Part shown: in pieces, positions 1-13,400 of the stretch
Position numbering within the stretch: the stretch's first letter is position 1
Layout of the letters: every line of letters starts with the position of its first letter
Origin: Paraspadella gotoi
Taxonomy: Eukaryota > Chaetognatha
Direction of reading: 5' to 3'
Length of the DNA stretch: 64,000 nucleotides
Assembly: GCA_051294375.1 (NCBI GenBank)
Contig: CM119265.1
Span: forward strand, 20,306,966 to 20,370,965
Position numbers and translations under genes: made by a program
The notes under the pieces: model-generated
The model's database searches: none
What the model was told of the DNA's origin: nothing
The model's input: the letters and a program-made list of their open reading frames with translations, nothing else

Positions 1-115
1 ATTTACAAATGTTATATTTTATTAACTGTTTGTTAGCTATATTTATTAATAAATAATAATAAAAAATAAGCTAAAATGCAAAAAATTAAAATTTCAAAAT
101 TTTAAAACCAAATTT

Positions 116-325
116 GAATTCCTTACAAAAAGTTGATATAAGAAAGTATAATCCATTTATCAAATTCTTTCATTAAGTTGGTTAAAAATGTTAAAAACTA
201 TTTTTTTATATAATTTTTAAATTTTTTGCTTAAAATTATAGTTTTTCAAAATTTTGACCAACTTAATGACATAATTTTGGAATAAAAATTATATTTTCTT
301 ATATCAACTTTTTGCAAGGAATACA
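116..325. repeat. AT-rich inverted-repeat (MITE-like) element
   Basis: Left arm starts AATTCCTTACAAAAAGTTGA, right arm ends TCAACTTTTTGCAAGGAAT; imperfect inverted arms around a centre near 220. Relatives at 13508-13717 and 26455-26685. Confidence 0.6.
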
Positions 326-854
326 AATAAAAATTTTGAAATGATTACTTTTTAACTTTAACCTAATTTTTACTTATAATTATTAATAAATATAGTTAAC
401 TAACTTTTTATAAAATATAAAAATAAACTTACCATAATATTTTTATAAGTTTTTATTTTTATATTTAAAAAGCTCATGTAAATTTTGTAAAATTTTAATT
501 ATTTGATTTATCATAACTTATAATTGTTTTTCTTTTTTATGACAATTTTATATACATTAAAAATCGTCCTTTTCGACAAGAAAGATAAAATAATACAAAA
601 AAATGGTCATCACCATCAAATTCTACAGACTTGTTTACACTAAAATAGCAATGTACCTTATTCGATTTGTTATATTTTGTTATTTTTAAACGCCCTGTGT
701 GGGAAAGAAGATAATAACGTAAGTAAAGGGGTCTTGCGTTTGACCTTTTTTTCGGGGAATTCGGAGCCAGCAAAAAGCGAAAACTCGAAGAACTGTTACG
801 AAAGCTAAAAAGATATGTAATACAAAAAGATCAAGTGCATGTCAAAAGGCCGCA

Positions 855-1007
855 ATGAGCAAATTTGCCAAATCACGCCAAAGGGACACTTGTGGAAGAT
901 TTGTTTCGGAACCTTGTCCGACCTATAGAAAAACGAAACTGTGTCCCAGTTTTACGAGATCGCCATCAAGATTATTCGATAATTATAAACAGTCAACAAG
1001 TCAGTGA
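855..1007 (+). CDS. possible small basic Cys-containing ORF or exon
   Basis: From an ATG after CCGCA, 50 codons: MSKFAKSRQRDTCGRF then SEPCPTYRKTKLCPSF, ending TGA. The frame is open upstream to about 740, so it may be an internal exon; a phase 1 donor-like A|GTCAGT lies at 996. An overlapping 63-residue frame at 865 is the alternative. Unresolved. Confidence 0.25.
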   Translation: MSKFAKSRQRDTCGRFVSEPCPTYRKTKLCPSFTRSPSRLFDNYKQSTSQ

Positions 1008-1177
1008 CCAAAAAGGAATTCATCTAATATTATTTACTTTATTATTTACAGTTTAGCATAGATTTTTATTCACATACATTTGTTAATATGGGTTAAATAA
1101 AAATAAATATCCTTATAAAATTTCGATAGGACATAACTTTCGAAGCACTGGAAATGAAAGATATAAGTTAAACAACA

Positions 1178-1272
1178 TTTTACTGCAAGACGAAAGAATT
1201 GATGTCAACGGCAAAGTTGGGACGAATGCCTGGAAAAATCATGAAACACCAAAAACGACTCGGAAAGTTAAA
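1178..1272 (+). pseudogene. decayed class P pseudo-exon
   Basis: A copy of the exon at 1360 (NNILLQDERIDVNGKVGTNAW versus NILPLDEAMDVDNKGVTNAW). The AG of the acceptor is mutated (TTAAAC where the sister copy has TTAGAT), an upstream frame has a stop, and the donor position is GC. It probably is no longer spliced. Confidence 0.4.
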
Positions 1273-1359
1273 GGCATTAAAGAAATAAATGAAATCATTT
1301 AATTAACTTTTTAAATCTATTTGAAGTGAATTAAATAAACAAAAATTATACTAAATTAG

Positions 1360-1461
1360 ATAACATTCTACCGCTAGACGAAGCAATGGATGTCGATAAC
1401 AAAGGTGTAACGAATGCTTGGAAAAGTGATGAAAGACAAAAAACGACCCAGAAAAATACAG
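1360..1461 (+). CDS. repeat-module gene, class P exon
   Basis: 34 codons, phase 1-1, acceptor TTAG, translation begins DNILPLDEAMDVDNKG. The downstream donor position reads GCAATA rather than GT, so it is a GC donor or a decayed site. The LPL-E-MDVD core recurs in the exons at 2517 and 4413. Confidence 0.45.
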
Positions 1462-4400
1462 GCAATATAACATCGAATGAAAAACTGTTTAAAAATATTG
1501 TTGTCATTATTTGTAAGATCTGTTCAGATTCTGTAGTTATGTAAAATTTGAGCTTGAAGTGACCGAGAAGAGAGAAGGTCGCCATGACTCTCAGTGAATG
1601 GGGATAAACCCCACACTTGGTGTGCCCAGTGGGTCAGTTGCCTTGCTTTCCGGAACTTAGGATCCGGCGTTAAGTTTACTACCGGTGGTTTAACCGGCCC
1701 AACACTCTTTTTGCAATGACTATTCCGCACAGGGCTAGAACCAGTGACCATTAAGTTTGGAGATGAAGCGTTAACCCAGTGCGATTTTACGGCGATGATG
1801 GAAGGAACAGTCGTATCCAATGGGTAGTAAAGCGGGCCAAAATTTATCATTTTTTACAATATGAAAAGTCTGCAATAAAAGTTTTTTGTCCTTTTCAAGC
1901 CAAATTGACTTATGATGTTAAATTTTGATTAAATTAATTTTCCTCACACATGGAAGCATTTTAATATTTAACAATATATAAGAAATTCAAAAAAATTTTT
2001 TAAGAAATTTTAATATTTAAAAATGGATTCTGATAAAGATTAAAAAGTTTAATAAATGGGCTAAAATTTAAAAAAACCTTAAAAAATAATCATAATCATC
2101 ATTCATTAAATTTTATAGTTTTTATTAATTTTCATAGATAAATCAATAAAATTTCAAAAAGTTGTAATACTAACTTTCATCTAATTTTTCAAGCTCTATC
2201 AGAATCCATAAAAAAATTAAAATTAAAAAAAAAAAATTTCGACATTATATAGTATTCGGATAATATAAAATAGCTTCCATGCTTTTAACTATAAGATAAA
2301 TCTTAATTTTTTTAAAAAATTTTATGATCTTTAACAATATTTATACCGGACTTCTGTTAGTTTGTAACCTGTTCCGCCTTAATGGGTAGTGATATTATAT
2401 CACTACAAGCTTTTACAAATTTAGTAGTTATTTTAATTATATATTTTTGTTAATAAAAAGTTATTAATAATAATATCAGTGAAACTTGATTTAATGAAAA
2501 TTGATTCTTTTTAAAGGAAAGGATTTTGACAGAATTGGGAATGAGAAAAAATTGCTGGGTAATGGAATCATAGATGAATCTATGAAAATAGATAAACCAG
2601 ATAATACAGGAAGTCTTGGCAGAGATCAATTAACTCCGAAGCAAAAAGGTAATAAAATAGGAATAAAAATGAAACAAAATGATAAAAAACTACTAACTGA
2701 GACTAGGATAAAGGCCAACTGAATTCATTATTTCGTGGCAACAATTGTTATTCCCAAATCTTGCAGTTTATTATTGATGTTATCATTTTATTAACGTCAC
2801 CAGATACTAGAACGGTCAATAAAAAATCTGCAGCAATTTTTAAACCATATAAACGTAAGCCATGTTTCTTCATGCTAGAATTCTGAAACAGCCCATAAAA
2901 AAGGGCAGCAGTTAGTTAATTTTGTCTGTTTCAACCAGGGTTGTGGAGCTGGCCAATTTTGCTCTAACTCCAGCAAAAAAAGATTGCAGCTCCAGCTCCA
3001 AGTCCGGCTCATCCTATAGTTTTGTCCAGCTCCAACTCCAGCTCCAAAAAAAATTGTGAGACAGCTGCAACTCCAGCTCTGACTTAAAATAATGTTTATT
3101 GTTGCTTATATTTATATCAATACTAATTTTATTAATTTGCTAATTTATAATTAATTTTTATTTGCTTATATTTAAATCAATAATAAATTTATTAATTTAT
3201 GTATTCATTCATTTAATAATTTATTTATAAATAATAATTAAGTATTTTTCAATATTTTATGTATGAAAACACAATTTGTAATTAAATGTAGACTTGATAT
3301 TTTTTGATGAGTATAAGATAACAAGTTTGAGCAAACAATGTCGGATCTGCCCACGATCATTATCGGTAATTAATTAATTCATTAATAATTAATTCAAGTT
3401 AATTAATTATTTAATAAATAATTAATTTATTAAAGTTAATTATTTAATTAATTAGGCAATTAATTAATTAATTTGATCCAAAATTTTTTTTTGATTGATT
3501 GACTGATTAATTAATTGACTAATTGCTTAATTAACTGATTAATTATTTGATTAATTAATACATTTACATTTAAAATAAAAAGAAAAAGAAGCATAATCAA
3601 TTAGTGAAACAGGTTCTTTGTTTTTTCCATTTAAACTCATTTCCACTCAAACGATTCCATCGAAACTTGATTTCCAGTTTAATCACACACTTTTCTACCC
3701 AATTACAAAATTTCAAGTCAATCGCCCCATCCACTCATGAGTAATTGTTGTTCAAATAGTGAAATATATTTTTTTGTATTTTTCATTTAAACTCATTTCC
3801 ACTCGGACGATTTCATCGAAACTTCATATCCAGCTCAATCACACACTTCCCTATACACAGACAAAATTTCATTCCAATCCATCCATCCATCCAATCACGA
3901 GTAATTGGTGTTTTTTGCTAAGGTGGGACGGACGGACAGACGGACGGACGTCATTTTTTTTGCTTAATTTATCATAATTCGATGTTTTGACATGATATAA
4001 GTGAATGCCCGACAAGATTGACGGGGCAGGCCGACGGACCGACAAAGTGAATTATACTCCTGAAGAGACAGTAATTATTGTTAAGTGTTAGTTACAGAAA
4101 CGTTCAATATAAGCAGTCCCTGAGCTTCAGTTCAGGCTGTAACACTGTTACAGGCGGGTTAAGCGCCCCGTCCCTCTTAACTGCTAAACGACTAACGGGC
4201 TAGAACCCCGGACCTTTGGGTTGGGAGGCGAATGACTTGCCTCCGGCACCAATGGCCGCTGATGAACGGTTGGTGAATTTTAGTCCACCATACTCCCTCA
4301 TTAAACCTAATCATTAGTAATCAATAGTTTATTAACTTTATACAAAATAATATTCATTTAAAATTTTAATTTTTTTATTAACATTTTAAAATATTTTGAT

Positions 4401-7400
4401 TTTCCTTCAAAGGAAACATTTCTCAAGGTGATGGAAAGGAAAAACAAAACACTTTACCTTTACATGAATCAATGGACGTTGCAGATGGAAAAAAACAAGA
4501 TGATCGAAAAACAAACACCAAAGAAAAGACAATTAAAAATCAAACTGGTAAAGCTGAAATGTGAATTATATCATTCCATTTTTTATTAAACATTGTTTTG
4601 TTAGACCTTGAAGCACCAAAAATGTTAACTGAAGTTGATATCAAAAAGCAAGAAAATTCTGGAGCACAAATGAAGACGAAACAAATGGCGAATGAGTTAG
4701 CAAAAAATACTGACCAGCTTAGAAAAGACAACGCAAAAGAAGGTAAAACCATTGGATATTTTAAAAAGATGTGTTAAATTTAAAAGTTAATTTTGAATCT
4801 ATTAATCATTTTCGTCAAATACATAATGGACCTATAAACAAAGACTATCAATCATCAACTGCAAAGAAAATAGAAGATACGGATCGACCAGGAAAACCTT
4901 CAACCTTTCAGCGCACTTCAAGTAAAAGGCTTTTTATTCTTTCTTCTATTTAACTCCAGTACTAAAATAATATGAGTGAATCGATTAGGAAATGAAAAAA
5001 AAGTGCACATATCTCTGTAAAAATATCTTTACAATGTTTCGTTCACAACTTCACTATGGTTTATTGGAAAGCTTTAGCTTTAGTTTTAGAACCTGGGGGC
5101 AATCTGCTTTAAAGCGCCTTACATTGACCTATTAAAAAGAGACCGATGAACAGGATATGGGTTAAAAATCTAATCACCACAAATAAAATTTTTACTTCTT
5201 ACTAAAATGCTTTAGCTGTTTTACAGTATGAGGCAGTATAGAATTTTTTTGAGCTTTAGTTACCATCATGAGGACTGTCCACTGGGGAACATAAATTTGA
5301 TTTGAGTGAACAAACAAGGATATTTAGACGTGAGATAGTATGATTAAGGAGTACAAAAAATATTTTGCTTATATTGTTTGGGGAACAGTATGGGGTACAA
5401 TATATTTATAGTAATATCCTTATAAAATCATAAATTTTTAAAATTTTTATTAAAGATTCTGATTCTTCATAAAAGGTTAGATCAAAAATATAAAATATGT
5501 TATCAAAAATTTCAGTATCTTCAGCGTCAGAAATTTGAAAAAAAAGATAAAATTCTCTACTTTTTCATACTTTGTAGTAAAAACTACTATATGATGAAAC
5601 GGTTTGGTCATTTTTCGCAGCTTTAACCTAAAAATATCATGTAACTATATTTTACAAAGTTTTTCAGTTTTTTTTCCTCGGTGAAGTACAAAAACTTGGT
5701 TCTCTTTAAAATTAAAAAAATATGATTTTGAAATTTTATGATTATATAAGGATATTACTATAAAAAAATTCAATTAATTATACTGTTATACAAATTTTTT
5801 TTGAAAAAGGGCTTAATTATTTTTTATTATATATACAAAGGTAGCATAAAAACATTGTTCTGTGGCGAATCCTAAAAATTCGTCTCCTGTATAGCTTGGT
5901 GAAACTCAGCTCGTCCCATTGGCTTGGACAGCTAAGTACTCGTTCACCAACCGTGAGTTCCGGGTTCAATCCCCTCACGGTCACTCTGGTTAAAGTGTGA
6001 TGGTGTCGGCATAAACAAGCCAGTGATATGGGGTGGTCACTGCTGGTCCAAAGCCCTGAGCGCCAGCTGTCGGGAGATGCCTCACACCCCAGGCATCATA
6101 CATGTCACTCAGTTTCCAGAGTTCCATCGCTCAATCTTTTCATCACTCCATCCTACTGTACAGAAAGATTTTGTTTTTAAAAATTGCTTCCCGATTTGAG
6201 AAATCAAGGGAAAACTCACAGAAAATGATAATTTTAAAAATGTATTTGATTTATTTAAGGCAAATTACAACACAAGGACAACGAGACAGCAAACACAAAA
6301 ATAAAAGGCACCGATCTCCATGGCTCTGAAATTCCTTCAACATCCCAGGGAGTTACAAAAAAAACTAGCCAAGGTAAGCAAAATATTGAAAATCAATACC
6401 TTAGTTCAGCAGTACATATTTCACAAAACTGTTTAAATCATGTTTTAAAATTAACCAAGCATATAAAATTAGATCAAGCAAAGGATAAAGGATTTCAAAA
6501 AGAAACTGCTCAAACAGTTCAAGCTTCAAATATTGATCACACATCGAAGAAAACAGAGGATTTGAAACCGTTTAATCAAGGTAAATACATATGTTATTCA
6601 AAGAAATAAATTATACAAACCTTCATCAAAAATATTTGATATTTAAAAAAAAGATAATTTTTTTCTTTAATACCTTTAATAAAAATTTGGCATACACATT
6701 AAACTAAAAATAACAATGAAATAAGAATTTCAAGAAAAAGATCAATGATGATTGATAAAATTAATATTTAATATAATTACAACAAAAAGACTACGAAAAA
6801 GCAAATACAAAAGAAATTAATTTTGATGGCTTAGAAAACCCTTCATCCCAAGGAGTTTCAAAAAAAAGCTAGTCAAAGTAAGCAAAATATGATTTTTAAC
6901 GCCCTCGGGTCAGCAATACATATTTGAAAAAATGAAAAAATAAATTAACGGCAATTTCAATAGGTACCGCATGGACATCAACTAAAATAATCCAGTATTC
7001 CCAAAGTTTTTAAACTTTTGTAATGAAAGTGGGACTGACCAATCGGACATCGGACAGATACACCGACCAGATATGCAGAAGCAATCTGGAAATATAGGCA
7101 AATTAGATACATTTTTAACGTCGTGGGACAGACCGACCGACAGATGTAACGACCGACCGACGGAAACGTGACTTATAGGGTTGCTCCGCGAGTACTCGCG
7201 GCGTAACTAAAAAAAAGAAAGAGAAAAAGAAAAAAAAGCAAATAAAAAATAAATTTAATGCATTTTTATCATTAAAATTTCTGCAATATAAAATATTGAA
7301 GAGACTTATGTATGTTTTATTTGAAAAAAAATGGGAGAAAAAACTACATAAAATTAGCATTTATCGAGACTGATCAAACGGAGAAAATCCTGTTTTTTAA

Positions 7401-10400
7401 AAGGATTTTACAACGTTATTTACTTTTAAATATTTCAACATTGCTACATCAAAAAAAAAAAAAAATAAAAAACAACTTTATAATCAATATATTTAATACA
7501 CATTATTTTGTAAAAATTTAAAATGAATAAAGAAATCAACCACTTCTATAATTATAGGTGGGACAAAGGATGGAGGATCTCAAAAAGAAACTACACAAAA
7601 AATAGAAGCTTCAAACGTTGATAACATGAAAAATATATTGGGATCGCAAGAAGTTATGAAACCATTAAGTCAAGGTTAAAAAATAGATTGTATGTGACAC
7701 TATACAGGGACTTCAAACTGAGCCGATACTAAAAGACTTGATTAAACTCATAATTCTTTCACTGTATATTATTTTTTTATTAGTTAGAAAAATACTTGAC
7801 GTTTATGTTGACCTAAAAAAATGTTTAAATTTCCTAATAGCATAATCAGTAATCAAAGTGGCTCTCAAGCGTCACTTTTATTACTTTTTATCGTCGCAAT
7901 CGCTCAGCGTTTGCGACGATATTGTAATGCTTTTGCGCATAAGTGGCGTCGTCGTCGGCGTTGTCGTCGGCGTTCCAAATTATAGATCGCCTTTTTTATG
8001 ATTAAATTTGGGTGTAAGAAGCTGAAAATTTATATACAGCTTCTTATCATCGATGTGCTTAAAATTGAGTCTGGACAGTTATTAAATATGTTTTGTTTAC
8101 GTTTTATCAAAACAAATAATTTTCTCTTTTATTTTTATATATCTTTCTCTCTCTCTTTTTCTTTTAATTACATGTCTCTCTCCCTCTCTCTTTTCCCTAG
8201 TCACTGATTCATAGACAAAGGGAAAAAAACGAGTCTGGCTCTGCAGGGGCTTATTCTTTTTCTCTCTTTTCTTTTTTTTCTCCTGCTGCTTCGTCTGCTG
8301 CCTTTTGATTTCTTTCTCTGCAGCTGGCTCTGCAGGGGCTATTTTTTTTCCCTCTTTTCTCTTGCTGCTTTTGCCTTTTGATTTCTTTCTTTTTTTCTGG
8401 GTGCCTCTGCTGCTGCCGCTGCTGATTCGTCTGAAAACGATTTGGCTTCTCTCTCTCTCTGATTAATTTTTTCCCTCTAAAAACTTTTATTATTGCCATT
8501 TATTCCCAAATTTACATCCGAGATTTTCGTGGATTTTTTTTCCTAAATATTCTAAATATCAATCAGAATAATAATTATTTTCAATATATATTTATTTTAT
8601 TATTTTATTTTACTTTACTTCATTTTACTTCACTTTAGTCTTTACTTCAATTTGTCAGTCTGATTCAAGTTTAACTTTGTCTTTTGTCTGGGAATGTTGA
8701 CAGTGTTTAGAGAGGTCGCATTCGATCAAACTCCTCGCTTATGTGGGCTAAAAGTAAAACAAAAGTACCTTCAATAATGTCTTTCCAGACTTAGCACTTG
8801 CAAAAAATTAAACTCAAAAATAAGTTATTTTAATGTTTTATATTTATTATTCTTTTTTTTCTATTTCTTTCTGTTTATAAATTCTTTTTTTTCTCTTAAA
8901 TTAGATTTTTTTAGTATCAAAATTTGTCGTCAATCCAGATTTTTCTTATGCGATTGTGACGATCCTTATGCTTTTAAGATTTTTTGTCTAAATTTTAACA
9001 GTTTTTAACCATTTAGCAATTTTAAATGCTGATTGTGAAGTTATCTGATATAAAAATAAAAATTTTTGGTGATAAAAAGTTAGTTTGGTGATATGTTAAA
9101 AAGATATAAAATTTTACTATTTTATATGGATATTATTACAAATATATTAAAATTTTTATTTAAATTTCTTAATAATAAGAGTAAAATATTATTTTTATTT
9201 AAAATATTATCATTATGAAAATTTGTAAATTATTTGTTTCACTATTTTCTATTTTTTATATCTTATGAAGGATTTAGTATTTAATCTATATTATTTAAAC
9301 AAATATATATTGCTTTCTTTCTTAAGAAAATTTTTTTACTTATCATTATATCTAATAAGTCAGTGTTGTCTTCTGGAAATAGGAGCATCTATAACATATT
9401 TAAAAAAAAAATTGTTCTCAAGAGCTCCACTCTAATTTTTCTTAATGTAATATATTTTTTGACCAAACTATATTAGTTTTCTTTTTTTAATAATTAAGTA
9501 AAAAAAGGTAAAATTTTTACAGCAATCAACTTATTCTATAATTTTAGGTGTGACAAAGGATGGAGGAACTCAAAAAGAAACTACTAATAAAATAGAAGCT
9601 TTAAACGTCGATGACATGGGCTCACAAAAAGTTTTGACGCCATTAGGTCAAGGTAAGAAAATAAATTGCTTTTGTTACTATATTTATTCTTTATATAGTA
9701 TATTTTTTTGACCTAACTATACTAGTTTTCTTTTTTTAATTTTGAAGTAAATAAAAGGAACCATTTTATGGCAATAAACTACTACAATTTTAGGTATGAC
9801 TAAGGATGGAGGATCTAAAAAAGAAACTACTAAAAAAATAGAAGCTTTAAACGTCGATGACATGGGTTCACAAAAAGTTTTGACGCCATTAGGTCAAGGT
9901 AAGAAAATAAATTGCTTTTGTTACTATATTTATTCTTTATATAGTATATTTTTTTGACCTAACTATACTAGTTTTCTTTTTTTAATTTTGAAGTAAATAA
10001 AAGGAACCATTTTATGGCAATAAACTACTACAATTTTAGGTATGACTAAGGATGGAGGATCTAAAAAAGAAACTACTAAAAAAATAGAAGCTTTAAACGT
10101 CGATGACATAGGATCACAAAAAGTTTTGACGCCTTTAGGTCAAGGTAAAAAAATAAATTGCTTTTGTTACCATATATATTAGACACATTTGAATCCGACA
10201 AAGTTTTAATTAGATAACCAGTCTGGGTGTCATTCTGTTCGTTTTTCCAAGCTCTTTTTAACTAAAACAGTTTTATTTAAAAAAAAACTTTTTCGCCCAA
10301 GCCAGGGGTGTTGAAGAGTCAAAATATGAAAATTCACCATTTTTTATATTTTTTAACTTTTTACAGTTAATTTTTTAAATATAATATTCTTTAATCAAGT

Positions 10401-13400
10401 TAATTACTTCTGATTAATGATTTTAATTTATCCTATTTACTGTTTTTTAAACATTCATTAAAAATATTAGTTTTTAGCTTAAACCAAGGGTATTGAAGAG
10501 CTAAACTGTTTAAAATATTTTTTTTTAATATTTATAAATTATAATTTATTATTTTTTAAAAAAACTTATTTTAATCATGGTAATGAAAATATTTGATATC
10601 TTTAAATGCTTTGAGGCGACTTACCACAACTTTAAGTTAATCAATTAATTTAATAATGTTTTTTAAAACTGAAAACCCAAAAACTTTTATGATCCAAAGC
10701 AATTACATTTTAAATTTTAAATCATAAAATGTAATTGTTACAAGATAAAATTATTTAAATAATATTCGGATATTACTATAAAAAATTTGTTTACTTTATA
10801 CTATATAAATATAATTTTATTTAAAAAATAATATCTGCATATAAATTTTGTACGGATAAGAGTAATAGTTTTGTTTAACTCTATATACAAATATTTTGTT
10901 ATTAAATAAAATAATTTTTCTTTAATATACAATCATTTTTAAAAAAATAATTAATTGCTTTTTACTTTTTTCATTAAATAATTGTTTAACAAAAAAGTTT
11001 TGTTTTTCTCACTAAATCTAAAAACAAGGAAAAGAAAGTTATGATTTATAACAGATTCATTAAAAATAACTACCTCTTATAGTCCGTTCATATATTTAAA
11101 TTAATTCATAAATTCATTTAGATACTATTTTACTATATAATAATATATTGTTAATTTACTTGATTAGCAAATTATTAACAAGTTTAAATTATAAAACTTT
11201 TTTATTGCATTTTTAGATTTAGATGTTAACAAAAAAATTTAATGAATTTAAAAAAAATTTTTATCGTTGTAACAAATTCATTAAATTTTCTTTGTAATCT
11301 CTAAAAACAACAAAAAAGAAAGGATCAAACCATGAATATGTTAACAAACATTTTTTTAATAAAAAAATTTTTTTTTAAATCTAAATTAAAAATTTTAATT
11401 AAAATATAATCATTTCTATCCTTGCATCCCACGTAAGTCCCTCCCCTAGCCCTAACCTCCGCTTCGCGTCCAAGGCCAAGCATGAACCTTGAACCTATCA
11501 TCGTCCATAAAACTTTTCCCATCTGTAACTTTCCAGTTGGGTATAACTACAACAACCTTGTTGATCGTAATGCTAACTTTTACTTATTCAACCTGAATTA
11601 CAACTACCTCAATGTTAAAACTAAACACTACCCTTAACCTAATTTTGCTAAAATTGCCATAACTAGAACATTAGTTTCAGTTCATTAACAAAATTATTAT
11701 TTTTTATGCGATATCGCATAAAAATCTGGATAGTGGATATCATCAAATTTTATGAATTGCTTTATTTTCAAGATGAATCTTTTAAAAAAACTTTTTAGAA
11801 ATAGGTCACAATAGTTTTTAATGCTTTTAATTATAAAAAAATTAACTATGTTAATTAATTTAAAAAACCATTTAAAATTTTCAAATATTTTTATTATCAT
11901 GATTAAAATATGTAATCCTTAAAAAAATAGTAAATTATTATTTGAAAATATTAAAAAAGACAATTTAAAAATCTTAGCTCTTTAACACCCCTGGCTTAAG
12001 CCCTAAACTAATATTTTTTGTGAATGAATATTTTAAAAATAGTTGAATATGATAAATTAAAAGCATTATCATTAGTAATTAACTTGATTAATGATAATTA
12101 TATTAAAAAAATAATGAAAAAAGCTAAAAAATACTCATAAAAGGTGAAATTCCATATTTTGGCTCTTTAACACCCCTGACTTGGGCGAAAAAGTTTTTTT
12201 TTTAAATAAAACTTTTTTAGTTAAAAAGAGCTTGGAAAAACGAACAGAATGACACCGAGACTGGTTGTTTATTTAAAACATTGTCGGATTCAAATGTGTC
12301 TAATATATATTATATAAAAATTGTTTTGTAAATAAAACAAACAAATGAGTGCAGGAATATAAATCATATATATATTATATATATATATATATTCTTTATA
12401 TAATATATTTTTTTGACCTAACTATACTAGTTTTCTTTTTTTAATTTTGAAGTTGTGGATAAGGCGCTAAGTGGGCTGAAGACTATTATCCATAACTTCT
12501 ATGCCCCCTCAGCAGCCATGGAACAGGTCTTGGGCTTGGAACCAGGCTTGAGAGTAATTCACCTCCCCAAGGCGGTTTATGGCCATCTTCACACTTTTCG
12601 CAGGGTAGGTACTGGGTTGGGATTGAACCCAGTACCTAATGCTCAAGACTGAAGGTGTCATGCTTATAGGCGGGGTGAACTTAAGCAATGCCCGACTACA
12701 AAGTAAAAAAAAGGTACCATTTTATAGCAATCTTCTACTACAATTTTAGGTGTGGCTAAGGATGAAGGATCTAAAAAAGAAACTACTAAAAAAATAGAAG
12801 CTTTAAACGTCGATAACATGGGAAATATATTAGGATCACAAGAAGTTTTGACACCATTAAGTCAAGGTAAGAAAATATATTTCTTTGATACTATATTTTT
12901 AATTTTAGTTATATTACAATATATTTTTTTGACCAAACTACACTAGTTTTTTATTTAATATTTTAATAAATATTTTCGACCCTCTTTTCCAAAAGCGTCA
13001 ATTTTCGGTTCCATATTCCCTTAACTTAATTTTAATCTTAAGATATAACCTTATTATCCTAAAAAAAATTAGTAAATCTCTTACCTTAAATCCTAACCCT
13101 AATTCCAACTAATCGACACATCCCTAAACCTAATTCTTAACTTTAACCCTAATCCATAACCTAATTCCCTATCCCAACCCTCTAACCTAAACTTTAAACA
13201 TAAAAATTAACTTAATTCCAAATTTAAGATGAAATCGGGTGCTTTTGTAAAACTTTATGGCTCAGCCAAGCTTGGGAGTCTCTCGTATTTTAGGCGGTTA
13301 ACGGACATCCTCATTAGGGAGTAGTGAAAGTAACATACAAAAATTCTAAATTTTAATTATGAACAACATACCATCAGTGATTATTAATTTGTAAAAAAAA

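Larger units (their letters stand above)
9548..10144 (+). repeat. 246-base tandem exon-intron repeat
   Basis: Three class A exons start at 9548, 9794 and 10040, each 246 bases apart. The two complete 141-base introns are essentially identical. A fourth, interrupted intron copy can be traced on both sides of the insertions up to 12749. Confidence 0.85.
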
